7,232 nucleotides of DNA from Ignavibacteria bacterium (GCA_027347545.1 DAIEQT010000291.1:1-7232), one strand, 5' to 3'; shown: positions 1 to 6,240, numbered from the stretch's first letter. A program made the numbers and translations. Notes: generated from the letters alone by a model not told the origin.

Positions 1-670
1 AATTGAGTTTAGAATCCGCTGCTATGTTTTTTAATCCGCAGAATTGCAAATACTCATTAATAAAGGTATTTACCCCGGCAAGCATAACCGGACGAAGTTC
101 GACCAAGAACATTGCAGTTTTACTTTGCGGTTTCTGTGCGGCAGCAATTGATTGTTGTGTAGAATCCCATTTGGCGAGCGCTGTTTCCGTTTTGTTAGTT
201 ACGCCGAAAATCTTTCCAAGATCGTTATAGGTTTTTCTTATTCCTCTGTAATTGCGCGGGTTGGAAACAAAAACCTTCAAACCAAGTTCGTGAAATTTAT
301 CGTATGTGCTTTTGGTGTTTCCTTCTACAGTGATGAAGATTAGATCGGGCTTAAGTAGAACGATTTTCTCAAAGTTAAATGTAAGCATGTCGCCGACTTT
401 TTCAATCTTCTGCGCTTGCGGCGGATAGTTGCAGTACATTGTGTTTCCTATCAAATGGCGTTCTAAGCCGAGCGAAAAAAACATTTCGGTTAAATTTGGC
501 GCCAGCGATATTATTCTCTGCGGTGTCTTCTCAAAGGCAAAAATATTTCCAAGGTCATCTGTTACTGTGTTTTTGCCTGTGGATTGCTTATTGTTGTTTC
601 CACAAGAGAGAAGTAGTAAAGAAAAAAATATAATTGTAAAAACGAGTTTCGCTTTTCTTAATGTATGCAT
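1..670 (-). CDS. BtuF-like ABC transporter substrate-binding lipoprotein (3' end outside window)
   Basis: Reading leftward from an ATG at 670-668, the frame stays open for 223 codons to the window edge, so the C-terminus is missing. The N-terminus is a lipoprotein signal: basic residues, a hydrophobic run (residues 9-21) and lipobox LLSC with Cys23. The mature part follows the helical-backbone metal receptor fold used for cobalamin, haem and ferric siderophores: RIISLAPNLTE (52-62), a CNYPP segment (80-84) like the BtuF group, KPDLIF (107-112) and VELRPVMLAG (190-199). It should capture a corrinoid or iron chelate in the periplasm for an ABC importer whose other subunits are not visible here. 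The upstream leader has only a weak AAGATAGAAG purine stretch, not a clear Shine-Dalgarno site. It diverges from the gene at 816. The family is well supported; the ligand is inferred. Confidence 0.9.
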   Translation of the reverse strand, partial: MHTLRKAKLVFTIIFFSLLLLSCGNNNKQSTGKNTVTDDLGNIFAFEKTPQRIISLAPNLTEMFFSLGLERHLIGNTMYCNYPPQAQKIEKVGDMLTFNFEKIVLLKPDLIFITVEGNTKSTYDKFHELGLKVFVSNPRNYRGIRKTYNDLGKIFGVTNKTETALAKWDSTQQSIAAAQKPQSKTAMFLVELRPVMLAGVNTFINEYLQFCGLKNIAADSKLN

Positions 671-736
671 TTTGCTTCTATCTTAAATCGTAATTGGGAA
701 AATAAAACAACTTGGTTGCTCTGAAATTGCTTTTCC

Positions 737-780
737 TTGTTAACAATTTCGCAACCGAAATTTAACCATTGGTTAACCAA
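737..780. promoter_or_regulatory. Candidate operator: GTTAAC-centred palindromes between divergent genes
   Basis: The 145-base gap between the divergent lipoprotein and secreted-protein genes holds two perfect palindromes with the same GTTAAC core. One is TTGTTAACAA (737-746); the other is TTGGTTAACCAA (769-780). Their centres are 33 bases apart, about three helical turns. A third overlapping palindrome, TTAACCA-T-TGGTTAA, spans 762-776. An inverted repeat GAAATTG/CAATTTC (723-729, 744-750) surrounds the first site. Equal cores on the same helix face suit a dimeric regulator controlling one or both genes. The binding protein is unknown and the function is inferred. Confidence 0.4.
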
Positions 781-815
781 ACACATAGACTAAAAGATTA
801 GATTAACAGATAAAA

Positions 816-1487
816 ATGGTGTATATGATTAAAAACCTTTTGATTCTTTTGCTTGCCGCTTATTCTCTACTAAGCGCAACTGATAAACCCGCAAAGAAAA
901 CCTACGGTAAAGAACTTTTTCCACTTAGCGAAACCACAAGATATATTTATAATTCATCATTTGGCGACGCAATAACAAAAGCCTCCAAGGTTAGTGGGTT
1001 AATCGAAACCAAAAGTGAAGCCGATAATTTTAAGTATCAGCAAAAATTGGAAATGCGCGAGAACGGTCTGTTCATTCACGAAACGTATCAATATATAAAA
1101 CTGCTCCTCTTCATCAAGAAAGAAAACCGTGTAACTTATGATAAGCCATTTCAACGATATGCTTTTCCATTATATGTAGGAAGGGAATGGAAAGACCAGG
1201 CAACCGAGTACATAGATGGCGATTCAAACAAAGTTTATCTCTCCGGAAAGGTTTTAGCGGAAGAAGAAGTTAATACCGAAGCTGGAAAGTTCACTACCTT
1301 AAAAATTGAAACTACAGTCGAATCGGAAACCGGAGCTAAGAACGTTGTTACCGAATGGCTTGCGGCTAATACCGGACTTATCAAAGCGAGAATAGAAATT
1401 AAAGGGGGCGGCTTAATGGGTTTTGCCCGTGATATTCTTGGCTACGGTACTATAAATTTTGAACTCAAGGAAATTTTGTATAAGTAA
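816..1487 (+). CDS. Secreted TapB/DUF3108-like hypothetical protein
   Basis: This 223-residue protein starts with a signal peptide: Lys6, a hydrophobic stretch (residues 7-19) and a likely cleavage after SLLSA (17-21). The rest is polar and strand-rich, with FPLSETTRYIYNSSFGD (35-51), a VGREW turn (121-125), EEEVNTEAGKFTTLKIE (149-165) and EWLAANTGLIKARIE (180-194). That arrangement, with the AGkF and W-G-hydrophobic signatures, resembles the TapB/DUF3108 beta-rich periplasmic proteins; I recognise the pattern, not a specific orthologue. No catalytic residues are evident. Start choice: the ATG at 816 follows an A-rich leader without a Shine-Dalgarno site, typical of Bacteroidota; the ATG at 825 would give an equally good signal peptide starting MIKNLL. 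Its role is unknown. It shares the palindromic upstream region with the divergent uptake lipoprotein. Confidence 0.85.
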   Translation: MVYMIKNLLILLLAAYSLLSATDKPAKKTYGKELFPLSETTRYIYNSSFGDAITKASKVSGLIETKSEADNFKYQQKLEMRENGLFIHETYQYIKLLLFIKKENRVTYDKPFQRYAFPLYVGREWKDQATEYIDGDSNKVYLSGKVLAEEEVNTEAGKFTTLKIETTVESETGAKNVVTEWLAANTGLIKARIEIKGGGLMGFARDILGYGTINFELKEILYK

Positions 1488-1598
1488 AAATATTAGGTCA
1501 ATCTATTCAAAGCTAACTTTCTAATTTTAGCTAGCCAGGACTCTGCGGTTGCCCCAGATAAACCAATATTTTTGAGATTACCTTTCGTCGCTTTTTGG

Positions 1599-1627
1599 TT
1601 GACATTCCCGCAAATGATTTTTAGGTT
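1599..1627 (+). promoter_or_regulatory. Candidate promoter for the amino acid permease
   Basis: A perfect TTGACA (1599-1604) is followed after 17 bases by TAGGTT (1622-1627), which keeps the TAnnTT part of the Bacteroidota -7 element. It lies 48 bases before the permease start, in the 187-base gap after the secreted-protein gene. The -10 match is only partial, so this is a tentative call. Confidence 0.35.
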
Positions 1628-1674
1628 CTACCCCGTTATCTAAAAATTTCTTCCACAAACAATCGAGTCGAAAA

Positions 1675-3222
1675 ATGAGCAGTCAACTCTGGACAAGAAA
1701 ACCAGTAGAACATTTTGAAGCTGAAATGAAAGAGAGTAAACTAAGCCGCGTACTTAGCAAGTTTGGTTTAACTTCTCTTGGTGTTGGGGCAATTATAGGC
1801 GCGGGCATTTTTGTTATGACCGGCGTTGGTGCAAAAGAATATGCGGGTCCGGCATTAGCGCTTTCATTTATAGTTGCCGGAATAGGATGTACGTTTGCTG
1901 CTTTATGTTATGCAGAATTTGCATCGTTCCTTCCGGTTGAAGGTTCTGCGTATGCTTATTCATATGCAACAATTGGCGAGCTATTCGCTTGGATTATTGG
2001 CTGGGATTTAATTTTGGAATACGGGATGGCGGCTTCGGCAGTTGCCGTTGGCTGGTCGGGCTATCTAAATAAATTTCTGCATCTATTTAATGTAAAGCTT
2101 CCAATTTGGCTGATGAACGATCCGTTTACCGCAAAGGAAGCTATCGCTAATGCAACACAAAAAGGAACTCTAAATACACTCGCGTCTCAATACTCGGATA
2201 TTTCAATGCCAACAATTTGGGGATTTGATTTCGCGTGGAATGTTCCGGCATTTTTAATTATCTGGATACTTACAGCAATTCTTGTAAGAGGAATTAAGCA
2301 AGCAGCCAACACCAACAATTTGATGGTTGTTATTAAAGTCAGTGTAGTTTTCTTCATAATAATTTTAGGTGCACAGTATATCAATGTAGATAACTGGAGC
2401 CCGTTCATTCCGGAAAGAGGCGCATACACAGACGCTCTAGGCAACTCACATCACGCTTACGGAATGTTGGGAATTGTTGCCGGAGCGGCATATATCTTTT
2501 TCGCATACATAGGGTTCGATACAGTTTCTACTCACGCGGGAGAGGCAAAGAATCCTCAAAAAGATGTTCCATTTGGGATTATTACTTCTCTTATTGTTTG
2601 TACTATACTTTATATTTTAGTTGCTCTTGTTCTAACCGGAATGGTTAATTATAAGGATATTGATATCACCGCTCCAATTGCTGCCGCGTTTGGGGCAGTT
2701 GGTTTGAATTACGCAGTCTTTATTATTTCCGTTGCGGCAATTGCAGGCTTAACCTCTGTAACAATTGTTATGCTTCTCGGACAATCAAGAATATTCTATG
2801 CAATCTCTAAAGATGGTTTGCTGCCTAAGAAAACTTTTGGAGAGCTTCACCCCAAATTTCACACACCTTGGAAATCAAATTTATTGATTGGCGGAATAGT
2901 TTCTTTCATTGCAGCATTTACTCCAATTGATTCTATTTCCAAAATGGTTAACATTGGAACACTTTTAGCCTTTGTAATTGTGTGCATTGCTGTTTGGGTA
3001 ATGCGGAAAAAAGAACCAACACGCCACCGTCCATTTAAAACTCCTGCTATTTGGTTTGTAGCTCCAATGGGTGTTCTTTTTAATCTTGGAATGATGCTAA
3101 CATTAGAATGGCAAAATTGGGCACGTTTAATTGTTTGGTTGGCGATAGGGTTGGTTATCTATTTTGTGTATGGAAAAAAACATAGTGTTATGGCACATAA
3201 ACTATCTGAAGAAAAGGCTTAA
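1675..3222 (+). CDS. APC-superfamily amino acid permease (cationic amino acid transporter type)
   Basis: A 515-residue inner-membrane transporter with 12 or more hydrophobic segments, the usual size for bacterial CAT-type (TC 2.A.3.3) permeases such as YfnA/YhdG. The first membrane segment carries the unwound substrate-binding loop SLGVGAIIGAGIFVMTG (34-50). Segments 2-3 contain EGSAYAYSYATIGE (89-102), and segment 6 holds FFAYIGFDTVSTHAGE followed by AKNPQKDVP (275-299). SRIFYAISKDGLLP (381-394) is the conserved cytoplasmic loop after segment 8. It probably imports an amino acid by proton symport; the substrate cannot be told from sequence. The ATG follows an A-rich leader (GTCGAAAA) without a Shine-Dalgarno site. 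The gene appears to be transcribed alone: there is a long gap before it and a strong hairpin terminator 16 bases after its stop. Confidence 0.96.
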   Translation: MSSQLWTRKPVEHFEAEMKESKLSRVLSKFGLTSLGVGAIIGAGIFVMTGVGAKEYAGPALALSFIVAGIGCTFAALCYAEFASFLPVEGSAYAYSYATIGELFAWIIGWDLILEYGMAASAVAVGWSGYLNKFLHLFNVKLPIWLMNDPFTAKEAIANATQKGTLNTLASQYSDISMPTIWGFDFAWNVPAFLIIWILTAILVRGIKQAANTNNLMVVIKVSVVFFIIILGAQYINVDNWSPFIPERGAYTDALGNSHHAYGMLGIVAGAAYIFFAYIGFDTVSTHAGEAKNPQKDVPFGIITSLIVCTILYILVALVLTGMVNYKDIDITAPIAAAFGAVGLNYAVFIISVAAIAGLTSVTIVMLLGQSRIFYAISKDGLLPKKTFGELHPKFHTPWKSNLLIGGIVSFIAAFTPIDSISKMVNIGTLLAFVIVCIAVWVMRKKEPTRHRPFKTPAIWFVAPMGVLFNLGMMLTLEWQNWARLIVWLAIGLVIYFVYGKKHSVMAHKLSEEKA

Positions 3223-3238
3223 CATTTTTATTTAATTC

Positions 3239-3268
3239 AAGAGCCTGCTATTGCGGGCTCTTTTGTTT
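3239..3268. terminator. Rho-independent terminator between convergent genes
   Basis: AAGAGCCTGC (3239-3248), loop TATT, then GCGGGCTCTT (3253-3262) form a 10-pair stem with one T-G wobble, followed by TTTTGTTT. It ends the permease transcript on the plus strand. On the minus strand the stem comes just after the glycosyltransferase stop (3288) but is followed by a poorer T-tract, so bidirectional use is possible and less certain. Confidence 0.85.
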
Positions 3269-3287
3269 CAAAAATTGCTTCATTTTA

Positions 3288-4385
3288 TTACCTTACAAAA
3301 GCAACTGGTTCACCGATAGCGTATGTTTTCAAACAGCTTTTATAAACACTAATTGTTTTTGATATAATCATATCCAAATTGTAATCAGCGTAGACGTTTT
3401 TTGCCAGTTGTAATGCTTGTTCCTTATAATAATCATACCCGTTGAATAATTGCAAAATGGTATCCACTATTTGAATTTTATCGGGAGGTGGATCATCCAC
3501 CGAAACAAAATTATTATCGCGCATATATCTATAATTTTCCAAACTAATAATTGAGCATTTATGTTTTCGGTTGGCGGAGATTACCGGAATACTAAGCGAC
3601 AGAGCTTGCATAGCTACCCGACCAACTCCAATTACTAACCCCGCTTTCGAAATAATCTCAAAAACATCTTTTTTATATCCTAATAGCTCAACAATATCTT
3701 TTCCCAATTGAGTGTTTACTTTTGATGCGACTTTCAATAGCGAATTAAAACTATTTCCGTCTCCAATAATTTGCATTGAAATGCCTTTGTTGACCTCGTA
3801 TAACTGTGGTATAACTTGCGTTACTAATAATTGAAGAAATGAATAATGACCTCTATCGACCCGGCATGCGTAGACAATTCTATTTTTATTGAAGTGATCG
3901 GAATTAAAACGTGCTTTTGGAAGTGGATTGTGAATTAACTCTGCTTTATCTCTAATGATAGAAAGTCTTAGAGCGCCGATAAAACTATTTTTAGATACAA
4001 CAATTACTTTACCCAGCTGCTTTTGAATAAATTCCAACCCCACTTCTTTCTTTAACAATCCGTGGATGGTGGCAATAACAGGCACTCCGGTAAACCAACT
4101 GGTTATACATGCTGCAAGAATGGGATGATTTTGGTGAGCGTGGATTAAATCGATTTTTTCTTTTCTAATTAATTTAATTAACCGAAACACTGTTAAAGGA
4201 ACTAAAAAATTTTTGAAGCAAATGGAATGAAATTTTACCTTCGGATGTAACTCGGTAAGTTTTCGTCCTGGTTTGCATAATAGATGAACTTTGATTCTAC
4301 AGGTGCTTAAACTGTTGGCTAATTCAAGCACGTGATCTTCAGCGCCCCCAATTTCAAACCGTTTAATCAGCATCAAGATTTTCAT
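3288..4385 (-). CDS. Divergent GT4-like (GT-B fold) glycosyltransferase
   Basis: The protein begins MKILMLIKRFEIGGAEDHVL, the N-terminal Rossmann start and GGAE acceptor-side loop of GT4-type glycosyltransferases. Also visible are IHAHQNH (81-87), VPVIATIHG (101-109), VSKNS (130-134), HNPLP (152-156) and IIGDG (206-210). The C-terminal donor-binding region is at 224-269. At 365 residues it has the normal family length. Two expected donor-site features are weak: the usual E of the LEA motif is Q260 in GRVAMQAL, and the R-x5-K phosphate loop is reduced to CRVDRGH (174-180). It may transfer a sugar to a surface polysaccharide or glycolipid, or may have lost normal activity. A TTG at 4391 would add two residues, but the ATG at 4385 gives the canonical start. 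The leader has no Shine-Dalgarno site. It stands alone, with no polysaccharide genes around it. Confidence 0.9.
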   Translation of the reverse strand: MKILMLIKRFEIGGAEDHVLELANSLSTCRIKVHLLCKPGRKLTELHPKVKFHSICFKNFLVPLTVFRLIKLIRKEKIDLIHAHQNHPILAACITSWFTGVPVIATIHGLLKKEVGLEFIQKQLGKVIVVSKNSFIGALRLSIIRDKAELIHNPLPKARFNSDHFNKNRIVYACRVDRGHYSFLQLLVTQVIPQLYEVNKGISMQIIGDGNSFNSLLKVASKVNTQLGKDIVELLGYKKDVFEIISKAGLVIGVGRVAMQALSLSIPVISANRKHKCSIISLENYRYMRDNNFVSVDDPPPDKIQIVDTILQLFNGYDYYKEQALQLAKNVYADYNLDMIISKTISVYKSCLKTYAIGEPVAFVR

Positions 4386-4578
4386 TTGCAATTAATCCGA
4401 TAAACAATTCAAAATAGTGTTTTCGTAAAACAACTCAACTGTTTTTATTCAATAAAAGTTTCCAAGCAACATTATGTCCGTTAATTTTTGAAGTGCCAAT
4501 AGATTTTTAGAATAAATTGAAAACTAATTCCCAAATTATTTTTCATTGATAATTTTAAAAGCTCACCTCGTCTCAGAT

Positions 4579-4609
4579 TTTGTCGCATTAGTAAATTTCC
4601 TTATTTTTG
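4579..4609 (+). promoter_or_regulatory. Bacteroidota-type sigma-70 promoter of tRNA-Lys
   Basis: TTTG (4579-4582), a 19-base spacer and TATTTTTG (4602-4609) match the Bacteroidota consensus TTTG-N17-23-TAnnTTTG exactly. The -7 element ends 4 bases before the tRNA 5' end, the right distance for transcription to begin at or just before the mature end. This is the best taxonomic pointer in the window. Confidence 0.7.
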
Positions 4610-4613
4610 CCAC

Positions 4614-4686
4614 GCTTCCTTAGCTCAGTTGGTAGAGCATATGACTCTTAATCATCAGGTCGGGGGTTCGAATCCCCCAGGGAGCA
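4614..4686 (+). tRNA. tRNA-Lys (anticodon CTT)
   Basis: A complete 73-base cloverleaf. The acceptor stem GCTTCCT (4614-4620) pairs with AGGGAGC (4679-4685), including one T-G wobble. The D-arm is GCTC/GAGC around AGTTGGTA. The anticodon loop CTCTTAA has CTT at 4647-4649, which reads AAG. The T-arm is five G-C pairs around TTCGAAT, and the discriminator base is A4686. CCA is not encoded. The outermost anticodon-stem pair (T4640 and C4656) is mismatched; the other four pair. A perfect promoter precedes it and a strong terminator follows at once, so it is a single-gene transcript. All accessory-looking genes of the window lie on its 3' side, and tRNA 3' ends are common integration targets. Confidence 0.97.
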
Positions 4687-4691
4687 CTGAG

Positions 4692-4727
4692 AAAGCTCGA
4701 TTCTAAATTGGAATCGAGCTTTTTTGT
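4692..4727 (+). terminator. Rho-independent terminator of tRNA-Lys
   Basis: AAAGCTCGATTC (4692-4703) pairs perfectly with GAATCGAGCTTT (4711-4722), a 12-pair stem with a 7-base loop, and runs into a T-tract (TTTTTTG). It begins 5 bases after the tRNA. Confidence 0.93.
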
Positions 4728-4769
4728 TTTCTGACTTTCTAAGAATCCCGATTATCTTTGGCTTTAAAG

Positions 4770-4810
4770 TAGGGACTGGGTAGGGACTTTTTAATCCGAG
4801 TCCTTAATCC
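4770..4810. repeat. Short direct repeats just past the tRNA
   Basis: TAGGGACT occurs at 4770-4777 and again at 4781-4788, an 11-base period of about one helical turn. TTAATCC then occurs at 4791-4797 and 4804-4810. GGACT (4784-4788) and AGTCC (4799-4803) also form an inverted pair. The site lies in the 170-base gap between the tRNA terminator and the ArdC-N gene, which has no ORF. Such helically phased repeats beside a tRNA fit recombinase arm sites or an operator, but no integrase is present to support this. Confidence 0.35.
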
Positions 4811-4898
4811 TACCGAACAAATTTTTTATTCGAATCTGCATCGAACATTTTTCATTTCCAAAATAGTGAAATAGACAATTAAGGGAAAGAACCGAAAG

Positions 4899-5303
4899 CT
4901 ATACAGCTTCCGATTTTGCGATAACCTCAGTTTGCGAAATATCAAACACCGTTGCAGAAAAGAATTTTACATCTTCATCATCAGAAATCATTTCTGAATT
5001 TTCTTCTGAATTAGTTTTTGATGAAACCAGGATTAAGAAACCGTGTTCGTCTTTGCGAACAATTCTTCCGGCATTCTTCCATTGTTGAAAACCGCCAACT
5101 ACAGTAAAATTGATTTCTGATTGAGCAACTAAAAAGCATTGATTGTGAGCGGTAAGTAAATGTCCTTCAACTGTAACTATACCATATTTGTCTGCAATGG
5201 CTTGACGTTGCTCTTCTGTCATTTCCGATAGAGTTTTTCGGATGCGAATAATCTTTTCTTTTTTCTCTTGCCTCTTTTGTTGTTTCTGTTCTTCTGATAA
5301 CAT
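4899..5303 (-). CDS. Stand-alone ArdC N-terminal (ssDNA-binding-like) domain protein
   Basis: A 134-residue protein; positions below count from the alternative start at 5309. The first 30 residues are strongly charged and helical (KQQKRQEKKEK). Then come the landmarks of the ArdC N-terminal domain: AHNQCFLVAQ (54-63), VVGGFQQWKNAGRIVRKDEHGFLIL (70-94) and VFDISQTEV (121-129). In full ArdC antirestriction proteins this ssDNA-binding domain precedes an HExxH metallopeptidase domain. No HExxH is present here and the gene ends right after the domain. The ArdC kinship suggests a DNA-binding helper of a plasmid, phage or conjugative element; the role is inferred. Start: an AAAGGAG (5318-5312) lies 8 bases from the ATG at 5303 but only 2 from the ATG at 5309, so 5303 is preferred. 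It is coupled to the gene at 5505-5317. Confidence 0.85.
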   Translation of the reverse strand: MLSEEQKQQKRQEKKEKIIRIRKTLSEMTEEQRQAIADKYGIVTVEGHLLTAHNQCFLVAQSEINFTVVGGFQQWKNAGRIVRKDEHGFLILVSSKTNSEENSEMISDDEDVKFFSATVFDISQTEVIAKSEAV

Positions 5304-5311
5304 TGCCATAA

Positions 5312-5318
5312 CTCCTTT
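5312..5318 (-). promoter_or_regulatory. Shine-Dalgarno site overlapping the upstream stop codon
   Basis: Read leftward, TAAAGGAG contains both the stop codon of the 62-residue gene (5319-5317) and a consensus AAAGGAG for the next gene. The spacing to the ATG at 5303 is 8 bases. This decides the start of the ArdC-N gene and indicates translational coupling. Confidence 0.75.
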
Positions 5319-5505
5319 ACGATTTGTTAAGCGATTTGATAAAACTGTTTAGAAAATTATGAGCAGCTGCAAGTGAAGTAAAATTGTAAGAATGCAAACT
5401 ACCATTGCCTGTAAATACATTAACTAAGAAATTTTCTCTTGACTGAATTAGCCGCACAAGAAAACCTTTATGCTTTTTAGAATAGTGGACGATAACCGAT
5501 GCCAC
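5317..5505 (-). CDS. Small hypothetical protein, 62 residues, GTG start
   Basis: I do not recognise the family. The sequence alternates strands and one helix: SVIVHYS (3-9), GFLVRLIQ (14-21), NFLVNVF (25-31), then a helix over SLAAAHNFLNSFIKSL (44-59). This is a compact beta-beta-beta-alpha pattern with a basic surface (predicted by eye). The initiation codon is GTG, preceded by AAAAGG (5517-5512) with 6 bases of spacing. The stop codon sits inside the Shine-Dalgarno site of the ArdC-N gene, so the two are almost certainly co-translated and may work together. A partner for the ArdC-N protein or a small nucleic-acid-binding protein would fit; both are guesses. Confidence 0.7.
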   Translation of the reverse strand: MASVIVHYSKKHKGFLVRLIQSRENFLVNVFTGNGSLHSYNFTSLAAAHNFLNSFIKSLNKS

Positions 5506-5671
5506 GACACACCTTTTGCGCTATTAAAAAAATATATTTTGCCCGCTTAGTCATGCCTTTGCGAAACAATGGCTTGTTACCATGTTGGTGTAAGAAGAGA
5601 TGATAATTTAAGGCAAGGGCGAATACCCGCACACAATACTTATTATGATGAATTAGCGGGATGAGTTTCAT
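5477..5671 (-). CDS. Doubtful 64-residue basic ORF inside the inverted-repeat unit
   Basis: An ATG at 5671, preceded by AAGGG with only 3 bases of spacing, opens a 64-residue frame rich in Lys, Arg, His and aromatic residues (MKLIPLIHHNK at the start, GMTKRAKYIF at 39-48). It overlaps the first 29 bases of the 62-residue gene and runs through one arm of the 5520-5752 inverted repeat, which would constrain its sequence. I see no recognisable motif. It could be a genuine leader gene of the small operon or simply a chance frame across a structured element; I lean slightly to chance. Confidence 0.3.
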   Translation of the reverse strand: MKLIPLIHHNKYCVRVFALALNYHLFLHQHGNKPLFRKGMTKRAKYIFLIAQKVCRGIGYRPLF

Positions 5672-5752
5672 ATACCCTTGCCCGGATTGGCTACCAAGAT
5701 TCGAATAACACTAAGCTTGTTTATCGGCGGGCAAAATAAATTTTCTAATAGC
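5520..5752. repeat. 233-base unit bounded by 26/27-base inverted repeats
   Basis: The left arm (5520-5546) and right arm (5727-5752) are inverted copies differing by two substitutions and one A in an A-run. Both start GCTATTA and end TTTTGCCCGC when read inward. Inside is a second nested pair, GGCAAGGG (5612-5619) with CCCTTGCC (5675-5682), and within that CCCGC (5626-5630) with GCGGG (5656-5660). No clear target duplication flanks the arms. The unit has the size and layout of a small non-autonomous element (MITE-like). Alternatively, as RNA it would fold into a long rod with a branched head. It lies directly upstream of the small minus-strand operon. Confidence 0.7.
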
Positions 5753-6239
5753 TGAAAGAAGAGAAGCATTCAAATTGGAAAGAATGTAAAAGCAATTTAT
5801 GAGTTAGGAAATTGGCGCATCTTTTTGTTATCAAAAAGTGTGAACAAGAGACAACCGAATAATTTGCTTCATTGTTTTATGAGGAAAATATTTTTGAACG
5901 AACTTCTTGAAAAATTATTTACCGAACTGGAAGTAGAATTTAAGAATATGAGGCGAAGGCGCGGGTTTTGTTCGTGGCGGGATTTTTGGCAAAGGTGGAA
6001 TAATTTTTTTAGCCGAAACAAGAAATGGTGAAACGTTTTGCTTTTTGTGAGTGAAGCGAAGTCAATGAGTGAACGAACAATAAGCAGTGGAGCGATTATT
6101 TTTTGTTGAGGCGTCCAGCCTCGCCATGACAGGCGAGTCTAGGCGGGTAAGAAAAAATCACTCACCTTTATTGCAAAAAGCATGACACATTCGAAACCCG
6201 TGACTGAGCCGATCCGTTTTTGGGGTGTTTGAGAGAAGC
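5753..6239. other. Stretch without a convincing gene
   Basis: The only frame of note on the plus strand (from TTG 5825 or ATG 5879 to 6031) has no ribosome binding site and a Trp/Arg-rich tail (CSWRDFWQRWNNFF) without recognisable motif. Another plus frame (5952-6047) is stop-bounded and glycine-rich. Neither is enough to call a gene. A short hairpin CTTTTTG-TTAT-CAAAAAG sits at 5821-5838. The palindromic block at 6040-6181 is listed separately. The stretch separates the DUF6266-like gene from the small-protein operon. Confidence 0.5.
6040..6181. repeat. Nested palindromic block with GC-rich hairpins
   Basis: GCTTTTTG plus TGAGTGA (6040-6054) is mirrored by TCACTCAC (6158-6165) and CAAAAAGC (6174-6181), with 8 extra bases between the right-hand parts. 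Inside, ATTTTTT (6098-6104) pairs with AAAAAAT (6152-6158). The core has alternative GC hairpins: GAGGC-gtcca-GCCTC (6108-6122) and CTCGCC-atgaca-GGCGAG (6120-6137). Between the left arms lies a GAGTGAA/GAGTGAAC direct repeat. The pattern resembles dispersed palindromic repeats or a small MITE; a structured RNA is the alternative. Only one copy is in the window. Confidence 0.6.
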
Positions 6240-6240
6240 A

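Noticed and set aside
3..686. Plus-strand frames over the left end
   Set aside because: They are antisense to the BtuF-like lipoprotein, whose minus frame has a lipobox and family motifs throughout.
671..815. Possible cobalamin riboswitch before the BtuF-like gene
   Set aside because: The gap is only 145 bases and none of the conserved B12-box sequence was seen on the minus strand.
2187..2444. Minus-strand 85-codon frame
   Set aside because: It lies wholly inside the permease gene, whose conserved motifs fix the plus strand as coding.
5825..6031. Plus-strand 68-codon frame (TTG start)
   Set aside because: No ribosome binding site, no recognisable motif, weak start codon, and embedded in a repeat-rich stretch opposite to all neighbouring genes. 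Described in the gene-free entry instead.
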